NCBI RefSeq assembly: GCF_002160305.1
Contig: NZ_NFKI01000004.1
Span: 78,450 to 142,449 of the forward strand
Source: Pseudoflavonifractor sp. An184
GTDB taxonomy: Bacteria > Bacillota > Clostridia > Oscillospirales > Oscillospiraceae
Direction: 5' to 3'
DNA: 64,000 nucleotides
Both the position numbers and the translations under genes were made by a program. A model generated the notes under the pieces. It was not told where the DNA came from and did not search any database. It saw only the letters and a program-made list of their open reading frames with translations. Of the stretch, positions 43,653 through 51,819 are shown piece by piece (the stretch's first letter is position 1; each line of letters starts with the position of its first letter).

Positions 43653-44681
43653 TCACAGAATGATCATGGCGTCTCCAAAGCTGAAGAACCGGTACCGCTC
43701 CCGCACCGCCTCCTCATAGGCGGCCAGCACATGCTCCCGCCCCGCCAGTGCGGACACCAGCATGATGAGGGTGGACTCGGGCAGATGGAAGTTGGTGATG
43801 AGGCCGTCCAGCACCTTGAACCGGTAGCCGGGGTAGATGAAGATGTTGGTCCACCCCGCCGACTCCTTCAGCGTCCCGTCCTCCGCGGCGAAGCTCTCGA
43901 TGGTGCGGCAGGAGGTGGTACCCACGCAGATGACCCGGCCGCCGTTTTTCCGGGTCTCATTGATGGTCCGGGCCACGTCGGCGGAGATCATGCAGTACTC
44001 CGAGTGCATCTCGTGCTCCGAGATATCCTCCGCCTTCACCGGCCGGAAGGTGCCCAGTCCCACGTGGAGGGTGACATAGCACAGCTTCACTCCCATGTCC
44101 TCCACCTGCTTTAAAAGCTCCGGGGTGAAGTGGAGGCCGGCGGTGGGGGCGGCGGCGGAGCCGTTGATCTTGGAGTAGACCGTCTGATACCGCTCGCTGT
44201 CCTGGAGCTCCTCCTTAATGTAAGGGGGCAGGGGCATCTTGCCCAGCTCCTCCAGCACCTCCAAAAAAATGCCCTCATAGTGGAAGCGAACCAGCCGGTT
44301 GCCCCCGGACACCTCCGCCTCCACTGTGGCGGTGAGACGGCTCCCGTCCCCAAAGACCACCTGGGCCCCGGGCTTCAGCTTTCGCCCCGGGCGCACCAGG
44401 CACTCCCACAGGCCATCCCCCTTGTCGGTGAGGAGGAGGACCTCACAGGCCCCGCCCCCAGGCAGCCGGTGGCCGATGAGCCGGGCGGGGAGCACCCGGG
44501 AGTTGTTCAGCACCAGGCAGTCTCCCGGACGGAGGAACTGGGGCAGGTCGTAAAAGTGGTGGTGGGAGACGGCCCCGGTCTCCTTGTCCAGGGCCAGCAG
44601 CCGGGAGGCGTCCCGCCGCTCCAGGGGGTGCTGGGCGATGAGTTCCTCCGGGAGGTAAAAATCAAAATCGGATGTTTTCAA
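43653..44681 (-). CDS. queA: S-adenosylmethionine:tRNA ribosyltransferase-isomerase
   Basis: 342 residues. It converts preQ1 in tRNA to epoxyqueuosine using [23 protein letters not shown] start, [31 protein letters not shown] (about 178) and [17 protein letters not shown] (about 305) are all family signatures. TTG 44681 is taken as start because the family begins exactly there and GAAGGA precedes it; the longer frame upstream has no similarity. No tgt gene is adjacent in the window. Confidence 0.94.
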   Translation of the reverse strand: MKTSDFDFYLPEELIAQHPLERRDASRLLALDKETGAVSHHHFYDLPQFLRPGDCLVLNNSRVLPARLIGHRLPGGGACEVLLLTDKGDGLWECLVRPGRKLKPGAQVVFGDGSRLTATVEAEVSGGNRLVRFHYEGIFLEVLEELGKMPLPPYIKEELQDSERYQTVYSKINGSAAAPTAGLHFTPELLKQVEDMGVKLCYVTLHVGLGTFRPVKAEDISEHEMHSEYCMISADVARTINETRKNGGRVICVGTTSCRTIESFAAEDGTLKESAGWTNIFIYPGYRFKVLDGLITNFHLPESTLIMLVSALAGREHVLAAYEEAVRERYRFFSFGDAMIIL

Positions 44682-44776
44682 GTGTCCTTCGCCTTTCTGT
44701 TCCAAAATTTGCACCGCGCCGCTCCGGGAAGGCCGGCTCGGAATGGGAGAATGCCGAAAAGGCTTTCGGCAAGCTG

Positions 44777-44804
44777 TGTTCCCGCCCCCAGGGGAGCGGG
44801 AACA
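44777..44804 (-). terminator. Terminator after the SpoIID-like gene
   Basis: TGTTCCCGCCCCC pairs with GGGGAGCGGGAACA (44777-44804). A second hairpin GCCGAAA/TTTCGGC lies at 44753-44770 next to it. Confidence 0.7.
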
Positions 44805-44822
44805 GGAAATCAAGGATAAGAT

Positions 44823-46565
44823 TTACCGGACGTATGTACCGGGGTAGTAAAATTCGATGATCTCCTCATAGGTGAAGCCACGCTCCGCCATGGCGCGGGC
44901 CCCGTACTGGCTCAGGCCAAGCTGGTGGCCGTTGCCGGAGCCCTGGAAGATATAGGAGCTGCCGCTCACCGTTACCTGGGTGCCGGTGGGGGTGTCCGTG
45001 CCGGAGCCGCCGGAGGAGACGGTATCCTCCGCCGGGTTGATGCTGCCCGAGCCGGAGATGGCGTACAGTCCGTCCAGGCCCGCCTGGCTCAGGGAACCGG
45101 AGCCGCTGATCACCGTGTAGGTGCCCTGGGAATCCAGGGATGCGGAGCCGTTGGCCGTGAGTCCACCGCCGGAACTGGACGTCCCGGCCCCCGAGGAGAC
45201 CGACTGCCCGTTGACCGTGAATCGGATGGAACTGACCCCAAATACGCTGCGGATTGATGTGGGTTTTAAGTCGTTGCTCTCTCCATTGCCATAGGTCACC
45301 CGGACTTGAATCACGTTCCCCAAATCGGAATACGTAAGGGTCAGAGACGCGATGCCGCTGGAGGCGTTGTAGCCCCGGGCCTGGAGCCGCTGGGCCAGCT
45401 CCGAGCTGGTGTAGGATACCGTCCAGGAGGAGTAGCTGTTTTGGCTGGCCATATCCGCCTCGTAGGGGTCCTCCACGCCGCACAGGTAGGGGTACTGCTC
45501 CAAAGAGGAACCCCACACGTTGTACACGCTCTCGCTGGCTCCCCCGTGGCTGGAGGAGTAGAAGGCCTCGATGACCTGCCCGTCGTACCAGGCGTATTCC
45601 CCGGCCGTCTCGTCCACCGCCTGGTCGGTGCGCTCGTTGGCCTGGTAGGAGGAGCTGTTTGTCCCCGCGCCGTAGTAGGCTTGGCAGTCGGTGGTGTTGC
45701 ACACGTCAAAGTGGTAGGAGGTGTGCTTGCCGCTGTGGATGTTGATGTAGGCGTAGCTGCGGGCGCACACCGCCTGAACCTTCAGGGCCTCCAGAGGCCA
45801 GCTGTTGCTCATCTCATAGGGGACAACCCCTTTGATGTAGGTCTCCAGGTCCACGATGTTCACCACCGTCAGGTCGCCCCCGCCGATGCGCTCATAGCGG
45901 AAGCCGCCGCAGTACCGGTACCCCTTGAACCAGGTGCGCACGGCGTCTGCCCCGGTGACGTCGGGCATCACCCCCAGGGCCAGCGCGTCCCCTCCGTCAA
46001 ACTGGAACAGGATCTCCGCGGTTCCGGTGCGGGTGACGTTGACGGCGTAGGAGCTGGTGCCTGCCACCGTGCCGCCCAGGCTCTGGGCGGCGTCCTCCGC
46101 CTCCTGCCGGCTGGTATAGGAGCCGGCGCGCACCTGGTAGTCCCCGTCGATCCAGGCCACAAAACCGTCCCGGTACTCCTGGGCGTCGGCGGCGGCCTGC
46201 TCATAGGAGCGGTAGCCGCTCTCCACCAGCACATGGTAGCAGCCGATGGCCTCCCCGCCGTTGTCGGAGGTGGAGTAGGAGGTGCCGTTCACCCAGGTGT
46301 TCTGGGTCTTGACCATGGTGATCTGGGTCTCGTCCTCGTCCGTCCGGGCCAGCTCCACAAAATCCAGGCCGTCGTCAAAGTAGCCCATGCGGTAGCCCGA
46401 GCCGTAGCCGGTGTTGTTCTCCAGGTTGGCGTTCACCAGGGCGCCGCTGCCATAGGCCAGGCCCACCCGGACCATCTCGCCGCCGCTCCCCGCCGCCAGG
46501 ACAGTGGGAAGGGCCAGGACCACCGCCAGCAGAACGGCGGCAAACTGCATAAAGAATCGTCTCAT
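44823..46565 (-). CDS. SpoIID/LytB domain protein with SPOR domain
   Basis: 580 residues. Signal peptide (about 1-24), a SPOR-type peptidoglycan-binding region (about 80-160; GCYHVLVESGYRSYEQA), then a SpoIID/LytB domain (about 215-440; VDLETYIKGVVPYEMSNSWPLEALKVQAVCARSYA, with EAFYSSSHGG). SpoIID is a lytic transglycosylase needed for engulfment. A Ser/Gly-rich stretch (about 455-550) precedes a conserved QLGLSQYGARAMAERGFTYEEIIEFYY end that normally joins the SpoIID core, so the core is split by an insert. ATG 46565 chosen for signal peptide and AAGAGAG. Confidence 0.88.
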   Translation of the reverse strand: MRRFFMQFAAVLLAVVLALPTVLAAGSGGEMVRVGLAYGSGALVNANLENNTGYGSGYRMGYFDDGLDFVELARTDEDETQITMVKTQNTWVNGTSYSTSDNGGEAIGCYHVLVESGYRSYEQAAADAQEYRDGFVAWIDGDYQVRAGSYTSRQEAEDAAQSLGGTVAGTSSYAVNVTRTGTAEILFQFDGGDALALGVMPDVTGADAVRTWFKGYRYCGGFRYERIGGGDLTVVNIVDLETYIKGVVPYEMSNSWPLEALKVQAVCARSYAYINIHSGKHTSYHFDVCNTTDCQAYYGAGTNSSSYQANERTDQAVDETAGEYAWYDGQVIEAFYSSSHGGASESVYNVWGSSLEQYPYLCGVEDPYEADMASQNSYSSWTVSYTSSELAQRLQARGYNASSGIASLTLTYSDLGNVIQVRVTYGNGESNDLKPTSIRSVFGVSSIRFTVNGQSVSSGAGTSSSGGGLTANGSASLDSQGTYTVISGSGSLSQAGLDGLYAISGSGSINPAEDTVSSGGSGTDTPTGTQVTVSGSSYIFQGSGNGHQLGLSQYGARAMAERGFTYEEIIEFYYPGTYVR

Positions 46566-46603
46566 AGCTCTCTTGATTTCTCCGTTTCTGATGATTCGCT
46601 CTC

Positions 46604-46632
46604 TTGACACCCACCGGCAAACATGATAGGAT
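46604..46632 (+). promoter_or_regulatory. Promoter of the lysine-riboswitch operon
   Basis: TTGACA (46604-46609), 17 nt, TAGGAT (46627-46632). Confidence 0.75.
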
Positions 46633-46642
46633 AATTTCAAGT

Positions 46643-46830
46643 TTGCATGATAGAGGTCGCGGCCGACATGAGTACGCGTGGCCAGGGAGCCGGTTCCCGT
46701 CCACCCACGCCCAAAGGGAAGGCCGCCGAAGGGTTTTCCTCTCGCACCGGAACGGAGGGCCCTGGTCGCCGGGTCAACAGCTCTGCGACTGTCATCAGGG
46801 CGGTTCCCTGATGGAGCGCTGTCTGCTTTT
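46643..46830 (+). ncRNA. Lysine riboswitch (L box)
   Basis: Conserved elements in order: GATAGAGGTCGCGG with a following GAGTA (46649-46675), GGGAAGGCCGCCGAAGG (about 46718-46734), and GACTGTCAT...GGAGCGCTGTC at the 3' side (about 46788-46824) closing the five-helix junction. Downstream are asd, dapA and dapB, the expected lysine-pathway targets. Lysine binding should favour the terminator at 46885. Confidence 0.92.
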
Positions 46831-46884
46831 GTGAATATTTTGCCGGCTGTGGGCGGTTTCGGCCACAGCTGACATTATAGTACA

Positions 46885-46921
46885 AAATCAGCCGCTTGAA
46901 AAGCCGCTGATTTCTTTTTTT
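46885..46921 (+). terminator. Riboswitch expression-platform terminator
   Basis: AAATCAGC (46885-46892) pairs with GCTGATTT (46906-46913), with an inner GCTT/AAGC helix and one C-C mismatch, followed by C and T7. Confidence 0.88.
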
Positions 46922-47003
46922 CGCTTGGTTTTGTCTGGAACCCCGGACACCGAACATTCAATGGGGCCATAGAATGGCCTGAACCACTTGGGAGGTATTT
47001 CTT

Positions 47004-48095
47004 ATGAAACAGTACAAAGTCGGAATCATCGGCGGCACCGGCATGGTGGGCCAGCGCTTCGTCACTCTGATGGAGAAGCACCCCTGGTTCCAGCTCACCG
47101 TCATCGCCGCCAGCCCCCGCTCCGCGGGCAAGACCTATGAGGAGGCGGTGAAGGACCGCTGGGCCATGACCACTCCTATCCCTGAGGAGGCCAAGAACCT
47201 GGTGGTGCTGGACGCCCAGGCGGACATTGAGAAGATCGCCGGCCTGGTGGACTTTGTGTTCTGTGCCGTGGATATGAAGAAGGACGAGATCCGCGCCCTG
47301 GAGGAGGCCTACGCCAAGGCCGAGTGCCCGGTGGTGTCCAACAACTCCGCCCACCGCTGGACCGAGGACGTGCCCATGGTGGTGCCCGAGATGAACCCGG
47401 AGCACCTGGAGGTCATCGCCGCCCAGAAAAAGCGCCTGGGCACCCAGCGGGGCTTCATCGCGGTGAAGTCCAACTGCTCCATCCAGTCCTACGCCCCCGC
47501 CTTCCATCCCCTGATGAAGTACGGCATTGAGAAGGCACTGGTGTGCACCTATCAGGCCATCTCCGGCGCGGGCAAGACCTTCGAGCGCTGGCCCGAGATG
47601 GTGGACAACGTCATCCCCTACATCGGCGGCGAGGAGGAGAAGAGCGAGCAGGAGCCCCTGAAGATCTGGGGCAAGGTGGAGGACGGCAAGATCGTCAAGG
47701 CCGCCGGCCCCGACATCACCGCCCAGTGCTTCCGGGTGGCCTGCCTGGACGGCCACATGGCCGCCGTGTTTGTGAAGTTCCAGGAGGGCAAGACCCCCTC
47801 CATGGAGCAGATCAAAGAGGACTGGGCCAATTTCAAGGGCCGTCCCCAGGAGCTGGAGCTCCCCTCCGCCCCCAAGCAGTTCCTCCACTACTTTGAGGAG
47901 CCCGACCGGCCCCAGACCCGCCTGGACCGGGATCTGGAGGGCGGCATGGCCGTCTCCCTGGGCCGCCTGCGCCCCGACAGCCAGTACGACTACAAGTTCG
48001 TGGGCCTGAGCCACAACACCCTCCGGGGCGCCGCCGGCGGCGCGGTCCTGCTGGCCGAGCTGCTGTGCGCCGAGGGATACATCCAGCCCAAGTGA
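47004..48095 (+). CDS. asd: Aspartate-semialdehyde dehydrogenase
   Basis: 363 residues, of the archaeal/fungal-type ASADH group. It makes aspartate semialdehyde for lysine, threonine and methionine. NADP loop GIIGGTGMVGQRF (residues 8-20), the catalytic Cys in AVKSNCSIQSY (about residue 157), GAGKTFERWPEM, and the catalytic His in CLDGHMAAVF (about residue 252). The CSI form of the active site distinguishes it from the enteric CTV form. It is the first gene after the lysine riboswitch. Confidence 0.95.
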   Translation: MKQYKVGIIGGTGMVGQRFVTLMEKHPWFQLTVIAASPRSAGKTYEEAVKDRWAMTTPIPEEAKNLVVLDAQADIEKIAGLVDFVFCAVDMKKDEIRALEEAYAKAECPVVSNNSAHRWTEDVPMVVPEMNPEHLEVIAAQKKRLGTQRGFIAVKSNCSIQSYAPAFHPLMKYGIEKALVCTYQAISGAGKTFERWPEMVDNVIPYIGGEEEKSEQEPLKIWGKVEDGKIVKAAGPDITAQCFRVACLDGHMAAVFVKFQEGKTPSMEQIKEDWANFKGRPQELELPSAPKQFLHYFEEPDRPQTRLDRDLEGGMAVSLGRLRPDSQYDYKFVGLSHNTLRGAAGGAVLLAELLCAEGYIQPK

Positions 48096-48119
48096 TCCGA
48101 TCCCTTTTCCATTGCGCAT

Positions 48120-48201
48120 GAGATAGGAGATATTGAGATAGGAGATAGAAGATATGCCTTCTTCCGACCCTACATCTCCTATCTTCTATCTCCTATCTCC
48201 T
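48120..48201. repeat. AGATAGG-type repeats forming a 19-bp perfect inverted repeat
   Basis: Tandem AGATAGG-like units on the left are mirrored on the right. Arms 48136-48154 and 48180-48198 are perfectly complementary (19 bp) around a 25-nt loop. It fills most of the asd-dapA gap, inside the operon. Confidence 0.85.
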
Positions 48202-48227
48202 ATCTTGTGAAAAAGGAATGGTGCATT

Positions 48228-49115
48228 ATGAGAACTCCTGTTTTTACGGGCAACTGCGTGGCCATCGCCACCCCCTTTGACGCCAACGGGAATATCAACT
48301 ACGACGCCTTCGGCCGCCTCATCGACAATCAGATCGAGGGCGGTGTGGACGCCATCTGCGTGTGCGGCACCACCGGCGAATCGGCCACCATGACCATCCG
48401 GGAGCACATCGCCGTGGTGGAGTACTGCGTCAAGCGGGTCAATCACCGTGTAAAGGTCATCGCCGGCGCGGGGAGCAACGACACCTCCGCCGCCGTGTAC
48501 CTGTCCCTCCACGCCCAGGACTCCGGGGCGGACGCGCTGCTCCACGTCACTCCCTACTACAACAAGTGCAGCCAGGCGGGCCTTGTGAAGCACTATGAGT
48601 ACATCGCCGACCGCACCGAGTTGCCCATCATCCTCTACAACGTGCCCAGCCGCACCGGCGTGTCCTTCACCGCCGAGAGCTATCAGATCCTCGCCCAGAA
48701 CCCCAAGATCAACGGCGTGAAGGAGGCCAGCGGCAATTTCTCCCTGCTGGCCCACACCCGCCACCTGTGCGGGGACGACTTCTACGTCTGGTCGGGCAAC
48801 GACGACCAGGTGGTGCCCATGATGTCCCTGGGGGCCAAGGGCGTCATCTCGGTGGCCTCCAACATCATCCCCGGCGTCATGCGGGAGATGACCCACCTGT
48901 GCCTGGACAACGACTTCCAGGCCGCCTCCAAGCTGCAGATCGAGTACATGGACCTGATCGACGCCCTGTTCTGCGACGTGAACCCTATCCCGGTGAAGGA
49001 GGCCCTGAACCTGATGGGTATGGAGGCCGGTCCGGTGCGCCTGCCCCTGTGCGAGCTGTCTGAGAAGAACCACGAGCGGCTCCGCGCCGCCATGGCCGCC
49101 AAGGGCCTGCTGTAA
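48228..49115 (+). CDS. dapA: 4-hydroxy-tetrahydrodipicolinate synthase
   Basis: 295 residues. It condenses pyruvate with aspartate semialdehyde. CGTTGESATM (about 44), YNVPSRTGV with catalytic Tyr (about 135) and the Schiff-base Lys in NGVKEASGN (about 163) are present. ATG 48228 is preferred over GTG 48207 because the family begins at MRTPVFTGNCVAI and AAAAAGGA lies upstream. Compared with nanA at 14511 it has the DapA-type TTGE motif. It is the middle gene of the lysine operon. Confidence 0.95.
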   Translation: MRTPVFTGNCVAIATPFDANGNINYDAFGRLIDNQIEGGVDAICVCGTTGESATMTIREHIAVVEYCVKRVNHRVKVIAGAGSNDTSAAVYLSLHAQDSGADALLHVTPYYNKCSQAGLVKHYEYIADRTELPIILYNVPSRTGVSFTAESYQILAQNPKINGVKEASGNFSLLAHTRHLCGDDFYVWSGNDDQVVPMMSLGAKGVISVASNIIPGVMREMTHLCLDNDFQAASKLQIEYMDLIDALFCDVNPIPVKEALNLMGMEAGPVRLPLCELSEKNHERLRAAMAAKGLL

Positions 49116-49145
49116 GCGCGCATTTTACAAAGGAGGTTTTCTCCC

Positions 49146-49901
49146 ATGCTGAGAATCATCATTTCCGGCTGCAACGGCCATATGGGCCGGGTGGTGGAGT
49201 CCCTGTGCAATGCCGACCCGGAGGTTCAGGTGGCCGCCGGCTTCGACGTGCTGGGCTCCGCCGACCGGGAGTTCCCCGTCTGCTCCTCTCCGGCCCAGTT
49301 CACCGGGGAGGCGGACGCAGTCATCGACTTCTCCTCTCCCGCCGCCCTGGAGGGCCTGCTGGAGTTCGGCAAGCGGACCAAGACCCCTCTGATTCTGGCC
49401 ACCACCGGCTACACCCCGGAGCAGGTGGCACAGATCGGGGCCGCCGCCCTGGAGGTGCCCATCTTCCGCTCCGCCAACATGTCCCTGGGCATCAACGTGC
49501 TGCTGGAGCTGGTGAAGAAGGCGGCCAGCGTGCTGGGGGACAGCTATGACATCGAGATCGTGGAGCGGCACCACCGCCGGAAGGTGGACGCCCCCAGCGG
49601 CACCGCCCTGATGATTGCCGACGCGGCGGCCCAGAGCTGCGGCCATGAGACGGAGTACGTCTTTGAGCGCCACTCGGTCCGCCATCCCCGGGACAAAAAG
49701 GAGATCGGCATCTCCGCCGTCCGGGGGGGCACCATCGTGGGGGAGCACGAGATCATCTTCGCCGGCCACGACGAGATTATGGAGATTAAGCACACCGCCC
49801 TCTCCCGGGAGATCTTCGCCCAGGGGGCCCTGGAGGCCGCCAAGTTTATGGCCGCCGTCAAGGAGCCCGGCCTGTACGATATGAGTGCCCTGGTGAAATG
49901 A
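49146..49901 (+). CDS. dapB: 4-hydroxy-tetrahydrodipicolinate reductase
   Basis: 251 residues. NAD(P)H loop ISGCNGHMGR (about 5-14), and the catalytic ERHHRRKVDAPSGTAL (about 139-154) with the two His and Lys. Length is normal for DapB. AAAGGAGG precedes ATG 49146. It is the last gene of asd-dapA-dapB, followed by a very strong terminator. Confidence 0.96.
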   Translation: MLRIIISGCNGHMGRVVESLCNADPEVQVAAGFDVLGSADREFPVCSSPAQFTGEADAVIDFSSPAALEGLLEFGKRTKTPLILATTGYTPEQVAQIGAAALEVPIFRSANMSLGINVLLELVKKAASVLGDSYDIEIVERHHRRKVDAPSGTALMIADAAAQSCGHETEYVFERHSVRHPRDKKEIGISAVRGGTIVGEHEIIFAGHDEIMEIKHTALSREIFAQGALEAAKFMAAVKEPGLYDMSALVK

Positions 49902-49922
49902 GTATTTGGTTGTGAAACGACA

Positions 49923-49955
49923 AAAACTGCCGCCTGCACCGCAGGCGGCAGTTTT
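49923..49955 (+). terminator. Terminator of the asd-dap operon
   Basis: A 15-bp perfect stem AAAACTGCCGCCTGC (49923-49937), loop ACC, complement 49941-49955 ending in TTTT; bidirectional in shape, also serving the small genes on the minus strand. Confidence 0.9.
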
Positions 49956-49993
49956 CGGTCTATGTAGGAGGCGGCGGGGCGCCGCCTCTGGAA

Positions 49994-50125
49994 TCAGTAG
50001 GTCTGATTGGGGTTGGACTTGTTCTTGGCGTCCTTCCCGGTGGAGTTCTGGGGATTGGCGGTGGGATTCTGGTTCTGGGCCTCGGGGCCGGTGTAGCCCG
50101 GGCGCTTCATGCCTTTCTTAGCCAT
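49994..50125 (-). CDS. Small conserved-type basic protein
   Basis: 43 residues: it begins MAKKGMKRPGYTGPEAQNQN and continues Asn/Pro/Lys-rich to NPNQTY. AAGGAGG lies 8 nt before ATG 50125. Short MAKKGMKRP-type proteins are seen in Clostridia; the role is unknown, and a small spore or nucleic-acid-binding protein is possible but not shown. Its ribosome site overlaps the stop of the upstream small gene, so they form a two-gene unit. Confidence 0.7.
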   Translation of the reverse strand: MAKKGMKRPGYTGPEAQNQNPTANPQNSTGKDAKNKSNPNQTY

Positions 50126-50138
50126 AGCAGGTTCCTCC

Positions 50139-50309
50139 TTAGTCGTCGCCGCGCAGAAGATTGTCGGCATAGTCTTTCAGGCTGGCCAGTGAGTTGACCC
50201 CGTCCGGTCTGGTCTGGATCTGCTCCCGGGCATAGGAGGGGAGGGAGTCAAAGTATCGCCGCGCCTCCGGCTCCCCGCGGAGCAGAGCATACAGGTCTTT
50301 GTACTGCAA
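50139..50309 (-). CDS. Small helical protein
   Basis: 56 residues from TTG 50309, with GAGGTGAT about 7 nt upstream. The sequence contains YFDSLPSYAREQIQTR and ends SLASLKDYADNLLRGDD, a pattern I associate with small conserved clostridial proteins of unknown function. Predicted all-helical and acidic at the end. It precedes the MAKKGMKRP gene by 13 bp. Confidence 0.7.
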   Translation of the reverse strand: MQYKDLYALLRGEPEARRYFDSLPSYAREQIQTRPDGVNSLASLKDYADNLLRGDD

Positions 50310-50399
50310 CGGATATCACCTCGGTCCCTAGTATGGCCGCTCTGGGGAGGATTATGCCCGCCGCAGAAAAAATTTGCATGCGGCAGGGAAAAGAGGTGC

Positions 50400-50454
50400 T
50401 TGACACTATCGAATATCGATGATATGATAAGGATGAAGATAGCGATATTCGATA
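50400..50454 (+). promoter_or_regulatory. padR promoter with embedded operator
   Basis: TTGACA (50400-50405), 17 nt, TATGAT (50423-50428). A perfect 12-bp inverted repeat, TATCGAATATCG (50407-50418) and CGATATTCGATA (50443-50454), has one arm in the spacer and the other just past the transcript start. This is a textbook layout for PadR autorepression. Confidence 0.85.
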
Positions 50455-50491
50455 TTCCACAATGGAATTTCTGAAACAGGAGGTGCCGTCC

Positions 50492-50836
50492 ATGGCACGG
50501 GAAAAATTTCAGACCCTCACCGAGCAGATGTTTTACATCCTCCTGGCCCTCCAGGAGGAGCGGTGCGGGGCGGACATCATGGCCCTGGTGGCCCAGATCA
50601 CCCAGAACCGGGTGACCATCGGCCCGGGGACCCTGTACAACCTGCTGGAGGACTTTTTATCCGCCGGTATGATCATGCAGACCAAGGTGGAGGGGCGCAG
50701 GCGCAGCTATGTGCTCACCCAGCAGGGGAAGGACCGGCTGCTGATGGAGAAGCGCCGGCTGGAGCTCATGCTGGCCGACTACCGGCACATGACGGCGGAG
50801 CCGTCCCAGGAGCTCCGGCAGGGGAGTGCCGGATAG
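50492..50836 (+). CDS. PadR-family transcriptional regulator
   Basis: 114 residues. A winged-helix PadR domain: LTEQMFYILLALQEERCGADIMALV, TIGPGTLYNLLEDFLSAGMI, and RRRSYVLTQQGKDRLLMEKRRLE. ATG 50492 follows AGGAGG by 8 nt. It heads an operon with two DUF2812 membrane proteins, the usual partners of such regulators, and probably represses its own promoter through the inverted repeat. Confidence 0.9.
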   Translation: MAREKFQTLTEQMFYILLALQEERCGADIMALVAQITQNRVTIGPGTLYNLLEDFLSAGMIMQTKVEGRRRSYVLTQQGKDRLLMEKRRLELMLADYRHMTAEPSQELRQGSAG

Positions 50837-50878
50837 GCCCGTCCCATTCTAAGCTGATTTGAGAGGAGGCGTCCCGGG

Positions 50879-51781
50879 ATGAAGCGGAAATATGAACTCA
50901 ACAACTTTGAGCCCTATCAGTTCGCGGACATCCGGGACCATCTGGAGGCCATGGCCCTCCGGGGCTGGCGGCTGGAACGGATGGAGCGGTACTTCCTGGT
51001 CTACCGCCGGGGGGAGCCCAAACCGGTCCGCTACGCCCTGGTATTTCATCCCGAGATGGGCTATCTGGAGCCCGCCCCCACTCCGGAGGGGGAGGTGTAC
51101 CGGGACTACTGCCGGCAGGCCGGCTGGGAGCCGGTGACTTTTTGGAGTACGGTTCCCCAAATCGAGGTCTACTGCAATGAGGAGCCCCACCCCATCCCCC
51201 TCCAGACCGACCGGTCCATTCAGTGGCGGGTGATGGGGGACTGGCTGGAGCGGCGGTATGTGCCCCGGCTTCAGACGGGGGCGGCCGCCTGCTCGCTGAT
51301 GTTTCTCCTGTCGGCCATCTTCTGCGCTCTGTTCCTTATTGCCCCAGAGGACTGGGCCTTTCGGATTCTGACGCTCTGCCTGATTGCCCTTCTGATCTAC
51401 CTGACGGCTGTTCCCCTGATCCAGCTGGCCAGCGCCAACCGCTGGCTCAGTCAGGTCCGCCGGGCGGAGGAGGGGCTGGGGGAGGGACCCGACGGCCGTC
51501 TGTCCCCTCTCCTGCGGTGGACGCGCAAAGTGAGTGTTGTGCTCTCTGCTCTCGTGCTCCTGTATTATGTATGGTACACGGCAGCTCAGGGCGGCGGCAT
51601 CCCCAGTCTGGTTCGGAGCGTCGGACAGACGGCGGTCCTTCTCCTGGTGTGGTGGGGAATGGGCCGGGCGGAGGACTGGCTGCGCCGCCATGGGCGCTCC
51701 CAGGCGGCCAACTGGGCCGGCTATGGGTTTGTGGTGGTCCTCGCGTTTTTCATCCTCCAGCTGCGCAACTCCATCTTTTAG
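50879..51781 (+). CDS. DUF2812 membrane protein, first paralog
   Basis: 300 residues. The N-terminal DUF2812 domain (about 1-120; MKRKYELNNFEPYQFADIRDHL, GWRLERM, CRQAGWEPV) is followed by four membrane helices in two pairs (about 137-180 and 215-298). Function unknown; these genes travel with PadR regulators and are often linked to membrane stress or drug response. GAGAGGAGG precedes ATG 50879. Confidence 0.85.
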   Translation: MKRKYELNNFEPYQFADIRDHLEAMALRGWRLERMERYFLVYRRGEPKPVRYALVFHPEMGYLEPAPTPEGEVYRDYCRQAGWEPVTFWSTVPQIEVYCNEEPHPIPLQTDRSIQWRVMGDWLERRYVPRLQTGAAACSLMFLLSAIFCALFLIAPEDWAFRILTLCLIALLIYLTAVPLIQLASANRWLSQVRRAEEGLGEGPDGRLSPLLRWTRKVSVVLSALVLLYYVWYTAAQGGGIPSLVRSVGQTAVLLLVWWGMGRAEDWLRRHGRSQAANWAGYGFVVVLAFFILQLRNSIF

Positions 51782-51819
51782 ACCCCGTATGGGTCCCTGC
51801 AGAAGGGAGAGAGTTTTTT

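Noticed and set aside
44682..44822. preQ1 riboswitch ahead of queA
   Set aside because: No preQ1 aptamer sequence is visible in the leader; the hairpins there fit the end of the SpoIID-like gene's neighbour transcripts.
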